This document shows positions 41,965 through 49,786 of a DNA stretch of 64,000 nt, piece by piece. Made by a program: the position numbers and the translations under genes. The stretch is from NCBI RefSeq assembly GCF_018327645.1, contig NZ_BMAY01000004.1:1-64000 (forward strand), read 5' to 3'. Source of the stretch: Lactobacillus corticis (GTDB lineage Bacteria; Bacillota; Bacilli; Lactobacillales; Lactobacillaceae). Every line of letters begins with the position of its first letter. Positions within the stretch are counted from its first letter, which is position 1. The notes under the pieces were generated by a model. It ran no database searches. It worked only from the letters and a program-made list of their open reading frames with translations, and was not told where the DNA came from.

Positions 41965-43497
41965 ATGAAGCAAAAAACTCAAACATGGCTCTACTGGTTT
42001 ATCATGCTGCAGCCATTTCTGGACCTATATTGGTTTTACCATGGCAAACTAGCTAACGCCCTGCCATTTACCTTGCCGACAATCATCCGTATTTTGGCAG
42101 TCTTAGTAATCTTGGGCATGTTTTTCAGTCAAAAGCAGAATTGGCAAAAACTAGGACAAAACAAGTGGCTCTTAGCCTATATTGCCCTTTTGCTGATTTA
42201 TTCCATCATCCACTTGCTCTATGTTCGATCCTTTAAGAGTCTTAACCCAACCAGTTATGGCTACTCAGTTAGTGGCGAAATCTTTTATTTAGTGCGCATG
42301 GCCCTGCCCTTAATGGTCATTTATTTTACGACCCAGCTCAATTTTACCCGCACCCAGCTCAAACACCTGGTTCTGGGACTAAGCGGCCTGTTTTCATATA
42401 CTATCGTTATTTCAAATTTATTTGTTATTTCCCTGCGCAGTTATGAAACGGGGCGGATTTCTGCCAATATTTTTCAGTGGTTTGTCGATCCCAATATTGG
42501 ATATTCCCACATGGCTTCCAAAGGCTTCTTCAATTTCGCCAACATGGTTTCCGCTGTTTTATTTATGCTCCTGCCCTTGGTTTTGTACTACCTTTTCAGC
42601 GATTTTAGCTGGAAAACCATCATGGCAAGTTCAATTCAAGCGCTGGCCATGATCGAAATTGGGACCAAAGTGGCCTTGATTGGACTTATTGGCGGATTGC
42701 TGGTTGCGGTTTTAGTATTCCTGTTCCACAAATATTTAGTTAAGGATCAAAAACTGCAAAAATCCGGCAAGGCCCTCCTGACGGCACTAATTATCGAAAT
42801 TGTTGCCGTAGCAATCATCCCCTTTGGACCCGTGGTGCAGCGCTACAATTACGAAAAACTGCTGGCTAACCAATCTGATGCTAGTTTAACCCAGTTGAAT
42901 CAAAAATTAGCCCAGGGCAATCAGAAATACCAAAATCAGCCTGAAAAGCTAAAGGCGTTCCAAGCTGATTTTGTAAAAAAATATTATAAACGCTACGCTT
43001 TGAATAAAAAGTTTGTCTTTAAGTCTTATCCCTATCAATATGATCCAGCCTTTTGGGTCAGGATCATGAAAGAACCAGGCACGCAGCGCATGCAAAATCG
43101 TTACGTGGAAAAGCAGATGCTGAATCAAGCTAGATCCTACAACGATAATCGGCTCGACTACCTACTAGGAATCTCTTACATGCGGGAAACGAATATTTTC
43201 AATCTTGAGCGCGATTATCTTTCCCAAGTATATTCCTTAGGAATTATCGGCATGCTCTTATTCGTTGGACCTAGCGTGATTTTGCTCTTATACGCCATTT
43301 TCAAGTGGTTTAAACGAAAGAGTTATTTACTAAGCTCACTAATCCTAGCCAGTGGCTTTATGGTCATGGCAGCCTTCTATTCGGGCAATGTAATGGATTT
43401 CTTGACTGCTAGCTTCATCCTAGCTACGATCAATGGCATCATGGTTAAATTAGCTCATGATGCTGCATCGGTGCCTGACGACCGCATAACAGCATAA
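41965..43497 (+). CDS. O-antigen-ligase-like (Wzy_C-type) polytopic membrane protein
   Basis: 510 residues with about eleven predicted helices and a large extracytoplasmic loop between about residues 290 and 410, the layout of O-antigen ligase/polymerase-family proteins. In Gram-positives such proteins polymerise or attach surface polysaccharides or teichoic-acid-linked sugars. No glycosyltransferase cluster is adjacent, so substrate and role are open. Ribosome site is weak (AAAAGTGA). A strong bidirectional terminator follows. Confidence 0.65.
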   Translation: MKQKTQTWLYWFIMLQPFLDLYWFYHGKLANALPFTLPTIIRILAVLVILGMFFSQKQNWQKLGQNKWLLAYIALLLIYSIIHLLYVRSFKSLNPTSYGYSVSGEIFYLVRMALPLMVIYFTTQLNFTRTQLKHLVLGLSGLFSYTIVISNLFVISLRSYETGRISANIFQWFVDPNIGYSHMASKGFFNFANMVSAVLFMLLPLVLYYLFSDFSWKTIMASSIQALAMIEIGTKVALIGLIGGLLVAVLVFLFHKYLVKDQKLQKSGKALLTALIIEIVAVAIIPFGPVVQRYNYEKLLANQSDASLTQLNQKLAQGNQKYQNQPEKLKAFQADFVKKYYKRYALNKKFVFKSYPYQYDPAFWVRIMKEPGTQRMQNRYVEKQMLNQARSYNDNRLDYLLGISYMRETNIFNLERDYLSQVYSLGIIGMLLFVGPSVILLLYAIFKWFKRKSYLLSSLILASGFMVMAAFYSGNVMDFLTASFILATINGIMVKLAHDAASVPDDRITA

Positions 43498-43531
43498 AAA
43501 AATACTCCATCATTCGATGGAGTATTTTTTA
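43494..43531. terminator. Bidirectional terminator
   Basis: Thirteen-base-pair stem AAAATACTCCATC/GATGGAGTATTTT with 3-4 base loop and T-runs on both sides, between convergent O-antigen-ligase-like and PTS genes. Confidence 0.9.
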
Positions 43532-43539
43532 TGTTGCTT

Positions 43540-44886
43540 TTATTCAGCAGCACCAGCTTGTTCCTTCTTGTAAAGCGTGTTGTCGTAGTGCTTGATAAAT
43601 GGGTACCAAACAACAAAGGCAACGATCGCACAAACAATTGACAAGACTGCACCAGTCCATGAAGTAGTAGCGATATAACCACTAATACCTACAGGAGTTG
43701 GCCAAGGTTGTTGAATAATAATCTTGTGAACCAGCTTCGTTGATACGGCAATGTAGCCTACAATACCACTAGCCAGCGGTGCACAAATAAATGGCACAAG
43801 CAAGTTAATGTTATAAACAATTGGCAAACCGAATAGGAGCGGTTCGTTAATGTTGAAGAAGGCAGGCACAATTTCCACCTTACCCAATTCCTTCAATTGA
43901 GCACTCTTAGCTCTAGTAGCAATCCAGATAGCTACGCCCAAGGTAGCACCAGAACCACCAATAATAACAAAGGCGTTCATTGGGTCACCAGCAAAGAAGT
44001 GACTTGCACCCTTAACGTTATCAGCCATGTTAGCTAAAACAATTGGAGTGTAGAAACTGGACATGATGGTTGCACCATGGATCCCGAACCACCATAAGAA
44101 GTGGATCAAGAAGATGATGATCAAGAAGCCCCACCAACTATCAGCAATGTTGTTGATGAAGGAGAATGGGATGTATAGGACGTTGAACAAGTCGGTCCCA
44201 AACATGACCATGATTAGGTTCAACAATGCGATTACAATCGCTACCATAAATGCAGGAATCAATGAACTAAATGAGTTTGAAACCCCTGCTGGTACGCTTG
44301 CTGGCATCTTAATCCGCCAGTTGTGCTTAATCGTGTAACGATAAATTTGAACCGTAATCCACGCAACTACCAAACCGGTAAAGATCCCAACAGCGCCTAA
44401 ACGCGAAATCCCGCTAGCTGAAACGGCGTAGCCGCCACCAATAATGCTGTCGGCCTTCAGGCTTTGGACAAATTGAACGCTGCCGCTCTTCCAAACCAAT
44501 TGCGGAACAGTGATAAACATGCCCATCATGAACATCATCAAACCATTTACTGGTGATAAGTCCAATTTTTCTTCCTGTTGGTAGATCTTAGTATAGCTGT
44601 AGGCAAAAGTTCCGGAGAAAACCAGTGCCAAAATTCCCATCGTAGAGTTGTAAACTACTTGGAAAAGGTTGACAAACCGGCCCAGTGTTTCAGCATAAAA
44701 TTCCTTAAAACCTGGGAAGGTAAAAACTTGTGGTAAAACTGTCAAAATAAGGAAAAATGCCCCAACAATTGAGAAGGCAATTACGCTATAACCCGCATCC
44801 ATGATCGCACGCACGAACCGGGAACTTGCAAACTTCCCAACTTTAGCAGCAAAAGTATCCTTAAATGATGCCTTATTTTCTGCCAT
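43540..44886 (-). CDS. PTS EIIC permease, lactose/cellobiose family
   Basis: A 448-residue membrane subunit of a phosphotransferase system with about ten helices. The conserved FFNINEPLLFGLPIVYN segment (about 340-358) is the sugar-binding signature of the family, and GGSGATLGVAIW (about 305-316) also matches. It imports and helps phosphorylate beta-glucosides such as cellobiose, or lactose. No EIIA, EIIB or phospho-glycosidase gene is adjacent, so it must use partners encoded elsewhere. The promoter carries two cre-like sites, predicting repression by CcpA on good sugars. Confidence 0.9.
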   Translation of the reverse strand: MAENKASFKDTFAAKVGKFASSRFVRAIMDAGYSVIAFSIVGAFFLILTVLPQVFTFPGFKEFYAETLGRFVNLFQVVYNSTMGILALVFSGTFAYSYTKIYQQEEKLDLSPVNGLMMFMMGMFITVPQLVWKSGSVQFVQSLKADSIIGGGYAVSASGISRLGAVGIFTGLVVAWITVQIYRYTIKHNWRIKMPASVPAGVSNSFSSLIPAFMVAIVIALLNLIMVMFGTDLFNVLYIPFSFINNIADSWWGFLIIIFLIHFLWWFGIHGATIMSSFYTPIVLANMADNVKGASHFFAGDPMNAFVIIGGSGATLGVAIWIATRAKSAQLKELGKVEIVPAFFNINEPLLFGLPIVYNINLLVPFICAPLASGIVGYIAVSTKLVHKIIIQQPWPTPVGISGYIATTSWTGAVLSIVCAIVAFVVWYPFIKHYDNTLYKKEQAGAAE

Positions 44887-44943
44887 GATGTACTCCTCTT
44901 CTAAAGCCTGCCCCTCAGCAGGCCAAATCCAAACTACATATGT

Positions 44944-44980
44944 ATTATAAAACGCTTACATTTGCATGTAAACGCTTTTT
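44944..44980 (-). promoter_or_regulatory. PTS promoter overlapped by two cre-like sites
   Basis: Minus strand -35 TTTACA (44967-44972), 17-bp spacer, -10 TATAAT (44944-44949). Two 14-bp sequences fit the catabolite-responsive element at 12 of 14 positions each: plus-strand ATAAAACGCTTACA (44947-44960) and TGTAAACGCTTTTT (44967-44980). They lie over the -10/spacer and the -35, where CcpA would block polymerase. Confidence 0.7.
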
Positions 44981-45071
44981 GTAACATTTTTTCTTTACTT
45001 ACGGCTTGTAAGTATGCCTGAATGTTTACTTTTAACCTGATAAATACCATCAAATCGGGCTTTTTGGACAT

Positions 45072-45100
45072 TAAAAAAAAGACAGCTCGCGCTGTCTAAA
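45072..45100 (-). terminator. Terminator of the two-gene unknown operon
   Basis: GACAGC/GCTGTC-centred stem with AT extension, followed on the minus strand by eight T; 20 bases after the stop at 45119. Confidence 0.85.
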
Positions 45101-45118
45101 AAATACTTCTAATATATA

Positions 45119-45751
45119 CTATTTATCCTTAGCTGCACGCACAAAACTGCTGTCTGGGACTCTGATTAAGTAATAAGTCGTGGCCAAACGCCCTGCATGC
45201 ATTCCGATCCCGTTTTGCCAATTTGCCTTATAGCGCGCCGTATAAATAGCTACATAAGCTTTTTGATATTTCTTATCTTGCTTGCGCAGCTGTTTTTCAT
45301 TATAAGGAATTCTTTCGGCATCAACCCCAATTGGATTGGATCCGTAGACAATGGCGGCACTGGAGCTCGCAACCGTAATCTTGTGTCCATTTACCAAGAC
45401 GGTATAAGTTTGTGAGCCAATTCGCCGTTTAGAAGAATTAATTTTGACATAAGTAGACTTCCCAGAAGTGGAAGTTTCAGGGATTAATTGCTTATAAACA
45501 ACATGTGAACTAATCCGGCTGGTATCTTCCAAATCCGGATTATCTAAAATCGTCACATTAAACATATAGCCAAAGCCCACCACAAACACAGCAACTTCGA
45601 TCAGGCTAATTAAAAAGGTCTGCAAATCAAAGCGCTTATGTTTTTGGACAATCATTTTAATCCGCATATGGCGAATATGCTGAATGATAAACACCAAATA
45701 CATAATCACGGCAACCCATAGCAGGATTCCCAGCAAATTCCAAGTAAACAT
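45119..45751 (-). CDS. Lactobacillal two-helix membrane protein of unknown function
   Basis: 210 residues. Two N-terminal membrane helices (about 4-26 and 45-65) separated by a basic loop, then an extracellular beta-rich domain (about 75-200). I do not recognise a catalytic motif. It resembles conserved proteins of unknown function in lactobacilli. It is the second gene of an operon; the upstream gene ends 13 bp before it. Confidence 0.6.
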   Translation of the reverse strand: MFTWNLLGILLWVAVIMYLVFIIQHIRHMRIKMIVQKHKRFDLQTFLISLIEVAVFVVGFGYMFNVTILDNPDLEDTSRISSHVVYKQLIPETSTSGKSTYVKINSSKRRIGSQTYTVLVNGHKITVASSSAAIVYGSNPIGVDAERIPYNEKQLRKQDKKYQKAYVAIYTARYKANWQNGIGMHAGRLATTYYLIRVPDSSFVRAAKDK

Positions 45752-45764
45752 TTCTTTTTCCTAT

Positions 45765-46328
45765 CTACTTCTTACTAGCTCTTTTGGTCGTTTTTTTAGT
45801 CGTCTTTTTGGCCGTACTCTTGGTCTTCTTTGCGGCCTTTTTAGCCTTTTCAGCTTCTTTAGCAGCCTTGGCATTATCAAAAATTTCAGTGAATTTTTCT
45901 GCCATGCTGTCAGCTAGCTTTGCACTCACCTGCGCAGGATCAGCCAGCACTTCTTCACCGGTTGCTAACTGGTCGATGCGAAAATGAGAAGCATTCACAT
46001 ATTCCGAGCTGGTCTCAAAATATAGGTTAAGATCGTATTCCTGATCTTCCTCTACAAAATTGCTGATTTTCTTGTAGTTAGCATAAGGCAAATTGATAAT
46101 ATTTAATTCCAAGCTAAAAGTAACCGGCCGCATCCCCTCAACAACCAACTGGGTCTGCAGCAAAGAATTGTGGTTTAAAGCCGTGGCTGCCTCTTTGACC
46201 ATTTTTTCGCTAAGTTCCTTAAGTTTAGCCTTTTTATGGCTAACATCGGCGTACTTGACGGTTTCCATGTCTTGCAAGTAATCAGTTTGTTCAATTTTTT
46301 CGGTTAAAGTTTTTAAATCTATTTTCAA
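45765..46328 (-). CDS. Unknown cytoplasmic protein with histone-like Lys/Ala/Thr tail
   Basis: 187 residues. The first 150 residues form a mixed fold with acidic patches and no recognised motif. The last 40 are almost entirely Lys, Ala, Thr, Ser and Arg, with repeated KKTTKK and KKAAKK units, like tails of histone H1-like or nucleoid-associated proteins. Nucleic-acid or polyanion binding is a reasonable guess only. First gene of an operon with the membrane protein downstream. Confidence 0.6.
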   Translation of the reverse strand: MKIDLKTLTEKIEQTDYLQDMETVKYADVSHKKAKLKELSEKMVKEAATALNHNSLLQTQLVVEGMRPVTFSLELNIINLPYANYKKISNFVEEDQEYDLNLYFETSSEYVNASHFRIDQLATGEEVLADPAQVSAKLADSMAEKFTEIFDNAKAAKEAEKAKKAAKKTKSTAKKTTKKTTKRASKK

Positions 46329-46673
46329 TCGTATCGTTTCCTATTCCTTGAGTTCGTTCAAGTATTACTGTACTCAAAAACGCCAATAAAAACAATTTAT
46401 TTCTTGTTTTACCGTAAAAAATAAAATGTAACAAAGTTTTTTTGCCTGACCAGTTTTTTCATGTTAGTTGGTCTAGGCAACTATAAAGATTCACTAACAG
46501 TCGCAGTTTTTAAATAACTCTTGTAATAAAATTTCGGGCGTTCCCTCGTCCATCCCTGCCAGAAGCCATTTCTGCCCAGTCTGTAAGCCTTTACAAAGTC
46601 GCAACAAAGGTGTAAGTTTAGGGCTGTAAACGTTTGTTAAATGATAACTTGTTCATAATAGAAGGCGAAATTT
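46329..46673. promoter_or_regulatory. Intergenic region upstream of the multicopper oxidase
   Basis: About 345 bases without a convincing ORF. It holds an inverted repeat with arms 46442-46452 and 46470-46480 (TTGCCT..ACCA and TGGT..AGGCAA). It also has a palindrome TGTAAGCCTTTACA (46582-46595) that matches the cre consensus at 13 of 14 positions but lacks the central CG, and a weaker TGTAAACGTTTGTT (46625-46638). A CATAAT at about 46654 may be the -10. No copper-responsive (CopY-type) operator TACANNTGTA was found. Confidence 0.45.
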
Positions 46674-48341
46674 ATGGAAACGATCGAAAGCAAAGACAAA
46701 GTATACACTGACTACTTCTACGATGAAGCAGATTTTGACAAGAACCACTTCCGTTACAAGTACTTGCACATTCCAGACGGCATTAAGCGTCAACCGTTGG
46801 CCGTACCACCAGTATTGGAACCAGACAAGCAAACCGATACCGACATTTGGTTCACAATTGAATCAAAGGAAGGCGAAAGTCAAATTTTGCCAGGTTCTAA
46901 GACCCACACTTGGGGCTACAACGCTGGCTTATTAGGCAAGACGACGGTAGTTAAGCGAGGCATGCGGGTTCATGTTACCTTGAAGAACAGTTTGCCAGAA
47001 TTAACTACTTACCACTGGCACGGAATGGAAGTTCCTGGACCAATTACCGATGGTGCTTGCCACGCGCCGGTTTACCCAGGCGAAGAAAAGCAGATTGAAT
47101 TTACGGTTAACCAACCAGCTGCTTTAACTTGGCTGCACGCTCACCCATGTCCAAGTACAGCTGCGCAAGTCTGGTTGGGTTTGGCAATGGGCGTAGTTGT
47201 TACTGATGATAACGAAGCTAAATTGCCAATTCCAAAGAGCTACGGCGTTGACGAATTCCCAATCATTTTGCAAGACCGGACTTTCCACGAAGATAACCAA
47301 TTGGATTACAGTGCTGATTACGATCCAATGGGCGTATATGGCGAAACTCCAATGATTAACGGGGTTGTTCGTCCATACGTAGATGTTACTACCCAAAAGG
47401 TGCGCTTGCTCTTCTTAGGCGGTTCAAACCGGCGTGAATGGCGTTTGCACTTTGATGACGATTTGGTAATGACCCAAATTGCTGGTGACGATTCATTCTT
47501 GCAACACCCAGTTAAGATGACCAAGCTGTTAGTCGGTCCTGGTGAGAGATTGCAAGTCATCGTTGACTTCAAGGACTACAAAGAAGGCGATGTAGTTGAC
47601 CTCTACACTGATGACTTCAAGCTGGTTGAATTTAGAATTCACAAGTTTGAAAAGGATGATTCAGTATTGCCAGAAACTTTATTCACACCTGAAGATCCTG
47701 AAGTTGACCCGAACCGTCAAGTTCGTTATGTAACCATGGACGACCACAACAAGATGAACGGTAAAGAGTTCTCAATGCAACGGATCGACATGAAGGCTGA
47801 AGTTGGCAAGGCCGAATACTGGGACGTTAAGAACACTAACTCCAAAGACCACGGAATGCTGCACCCATTCCATATTCACGGTGCTCACTTCTTAGTAGTA
47901 TCACGTAATGGTCATGAACCTAACCCAAACGAAATTGGCGTCTACAAGGACACGATTGAAGTTGCCCCACAAGAAACTGTTCGTTTAAAGGTTATCTTCC
48001 CAATGACCGGGGTCTTCATGTATCACTGCCACATCATTGAGCACGAAGATGCCGGAATGATGGCCCAAATTCAAATTTACGATCCAAAGGACCCAGACAA
48101 GAAATACCCATTAATGGATATGGCAACTTTGACTAAGGCCTTTGCCGAAGAACGTGGCATTAAAGAAAGCGAAGTTTGGATGCCAGGGATGTGTACTGAA
48201 GGATATGGTCCTGAAGCTGATACTGGAGCTTCAACCCATGCAAGTACTGGCGCAAGTGCCCATGCTGGCCACTCAATGCATCATATGGAACATATGAGTA
48301 TGGAGCATGAAGATACTTCAACTGGTGCAAGTCACCGTTAA
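46674..48341 (+). CDS. Multicopper oxidase (laccase/CueO-SufI type) with His/Met tail
   Basis: 555 residues with three cupredoxin domains. Copper ligands are visible: HWHG (H114, H116), HAHP (H155, H157), HPFHIHG near residue 400, and HCHIIEHEDAGMM near residue 450, whose Cys binds type 1 copper. It oxidises Cu(I), phenols or amines and reduces O2 to water. There is no signal peptide or Tat motif, so it is predicted cytoplasmic. The last 45 residues hold a His/Met-rich tail (HSMHHMEHMSMEHE), likely metal-binding. Related lactic acid bacterial enzymes degrade biogenic amines. Monocistronic. Confidence 0.9.
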   Translation: METIESKDKVYTDYFYDEADFDKNHFRYKYLHIPDGIKRQPLAVPPVLEPDKQTDTDIWFTIESKEGESQILPGSKTHTWGYNAGLLGKTTVVKRGMRVHVTLKNSLPELTTYHWHGMEVPGPITDGACHAPVYPGEEKQIEFTVNQPAALTWLHAHPCPSTAAQVWLGLAMGVVVTDDNEAKLPIPKSYGVDEFPIILQDRTFHEDNQLDYSADYDPMGVYGETPMINGVVRPYVDVTTQKVRLLFLGGSNRREWRLHFDDDLVMTQIAGDDSFLQHPVKMTKLLVGPGERLQVIVDFKDYKEGDVVDLYTDDFKLVEFRIHKFEKDDSVLPETLFTPEDPEVDPNRQVRYVTMDDHNKMNGKEFSMQRIDMKAEVGKAEYWDVKNTNSKDHGMLHPFHIHGAHFLVVSRNGHEPNPNEIGVYKDTIEVAPQETVRLKVIFPMTGVFMYHCHIIEHEDAGMMAQIQIYDPKDPDKKYPLMDMATLTKAFAEERGIKESEVWMPGMCTEGYGPEADTGASTHASTGASAHAGHSMHHMEHMSMEHEDTSTGASHR

Positions 48342-48354
48342 AAGCTAAATAGCA

Positions 48355-48385
48355 GAAAAGACCGTCGCATGACGGTCTTTTTTTG
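48355..48385. terminator. Bidirectional terminator
   Basis: Eleven-base-pair stem AAAAGACCGTC/GACGGTCTTTT with 4-base loop and long T-run, between the convergent oxidase and IclR genes. Confidence 0.9.
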
Positions 48386-48388
48386 TCG

Positions 48389-49153
48389 TTAATCAATTCG
48401 CTGGTATGATTTTTCAATTGCACTGGCGGTCTGCTGCAGTTTATGAATCATTGCTGCTTCGCCCTTAACCCTAATTCGCGTACTAGGACCAGAAAGGCTT
48501 AAGCCAGCTACCAGCTTACCCTGGCGATAAATCGGTACTGACATACAAGACAAGCCATATTCATATTCCTCATTATCAAAAGCCAGATGTTCTCGGGCAA
48601 TTGTCTCCACTTCCTGCTCCAAATCTTGGGGTTCGGTAATTGTTTTAATTGTTCGTGCAACTAAATCATGCTGCAAATAATATTTTTTACGTTCTTCTAC
48701 GGTCAGGTTGGCTAAGAAGATCTTTCCCATGGCACTGCAGTATAACGGTGCAACCGGTGGCAATTCGGCCTGCAAGTGGAAATTTTCTCCCTTAACCTCG
48801 CTCACATAAAGGACTTGACCTTCAAACCAAATCCCGAGGTTAATCGTTTCCTGTACCTCTTTAGCTAAGGCCTCAATATAAGGTTTAGCTAACTGGATAG
48901 TCGGATCCCCCAACTTAGCGGCTCCGGCATAACGGTAAAATTTAATCCCTAACCGATAGCTGTCATAGCTATTTTTACTGATCCCATCAATTGCTTCTAG
49001 AGTCTGTAAAATGCGATGAACCGTCGTTTTAGGCAATTTGGTCACGTTTACCAATTCACTTAGGGAAAGATATTCTTGGTCAGCTTTCGCTAGAACGTCG
49101 AGCACTTTAAAAGTATTAACGATGGTCTTATTTAGTTTGATCTCCTCTGTCAT
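48389..49153 (-). CDS. IclR-family transcriptional regulator
   Basis: 254 residues. Winged helix-turn-helix at the N-terminus (SLSELVNVTKLPKTTVHRILQTLE, about 30-54 including the recognition helix) and an IclR effector domain (about 75-250, with LPLYCSAMGKIFLA-like and YGLSCMSVPIY segments). IclR proteins sense small organic acids or sugars. The target is unknown; the convergent multicopper oxidase is not an obvious partner. The start is uncertain: ATG at 49153 fits the family, with in-frame ATG and TTG codons up to 49189. Hairpins resembling terminators lie just upstream. Confidence 0.8.
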   Translation of the reverse strand: MTEEIKLNKTIVNTFKVLDVLAKADQEYLSLSELVNVTKLPKTTVHRILQTLEAIDGISKNSYDSYRLGIKFYRYAGAAKLGDPTIQLAKPYIEALAKEVQETINLGIWFEGQVLYVSEVKGENFHLQAELPPVAPLYCSAMGKIFLANLTVEERKKYYLQHDLVARTIKTITEPQDLEQEVETIAREHLAFDNEEYEYGLSCMSVPIYRQGKLVAGLSLSGPSTRIRVKGEAAMIHKLQQTASAIEKSYQRID

Positions 49154-49186
49154 CTCTTTTGCTAATCTCCACATCACAAATTTCGT

Positions 49187-49218
49187 CAAAAAAGCGGCTG
49201 GTAAAAATACCAGTCGCT
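49187..49218 (-). terminator. Terminator-like hairpin just upstream of iclR-family gene
   Basis: Eleven-base-pair stem AGCGACTGGTA/TACCAGCCGCT (one mismatch) with 4-base loop, followed by TTTTTT on the minus strand. It overlaps the upstream in-frame start codons of the regulator gene, so it may act as attenuator. Confidence 0.6.
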
Positions 49219-49254
49219 ATTTATAGTACTAAAAGTAAGTAAACCACTTTCAGT

Positions 49255-49391
49255 ATTAAAAAAGAAATACACTAGGATACCCCTACCCTAGTGCAATTCC
49301 CGTATCATCTCCAAAGCATTTCCTTCGGCGGTTGTGTGTGAGAATAATAAAAGAAAGCTAGTTGCCTCAGGAAGTGTTTTGTTTTCGTTTC
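49255..49391 (-). ncRNA. Candidate small RNA or attenuating leader
   Basis: A strong promoter on the minus strand (-35 TTGTCA 49422-49427, 18-bp spacer, -10 TATAAT 49398-49403) is followed after about 135 bases by a hairpin CACTAGG/CCTAGTG (49270-49293) and TATTTCTTTTTT. Inside are only tiny frames, for example ATG CTT TGG AGA TGA preceded by AAGGA. No Rfam family was recognised by eye. It may be an independent RNA or the leader of the IclR gene 100 bases downstream. Confidence 0.5.
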
Positions 49392-49427
49392 AATAGTATT
49401 ATAACAGAAACTTTTCGTAGATGACAA

Positions 49428-49786
49428 GTTTTTTTGTAGCAAAAACCCTATTAAAACGGTACTTCACAAAGTTAATCTAAAGATTGGATAAAGAATTAAA
49501 TTACTTAAATCTTCGACGGACTATTTTTTACTCGTTTAGTTATTTTGATTTCCAAATTATTTTTATTTATTTTTGGAACGCCGTTCCACTTTTTTATTTG
49601 TTAAAAATCCTTTTTATCCTTGTCACTAATAGGGTTGCATGCTCACAAGTTCACACTAGACCAATTATCATTTCAGTTAATGACAGAATAAATTTGACGT
49701 ATATACTAAATCGAGATTTGTAAATAACAGTTTTTTTGTTATTTTTGCTTTCAAAGTAAAAATTTCACAAATTTTTTTGAGATTTT
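49428..49786. other. AT-rich intergenic stretch downstream of the MacB-like permease
   Basis: Mostly AT-rich with no supported gene. An AT-only hairpin at about 49758-49781 may end the permease transcript on the minus strand. Another (49722-49747, AAATAACA/TGTTATTT) has T-runs on the plus strand. A 79-codon plus-strand frame across 49484-49723 has a TTG start and weak ribosome site and is not accepted as a gene. Confidence 0.4.

Noticed and set aside
46582-46595. TGTAAGCCTTTACA as a true cre site for the oxidase
   Set aside because: The central CG dinucleotide, essential in cre, is changed; recorded as near-cre only.
49300-49391. AACCGCC(G)AAGGA segment resembling part of a preQ1-II riboswitch
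   Set aside because: The partner strand that should pair with it and the upstream stem are missing; only a short local similarity.
49484-49723. 79-codon plus-strand frame in the intergenic region, ending beside a hairpin
   Set aside because: TTG start, poor ribosome site, AT-driven composition rich in Phe, Ile and Tyr, and no recognisable family; kept only as a note.
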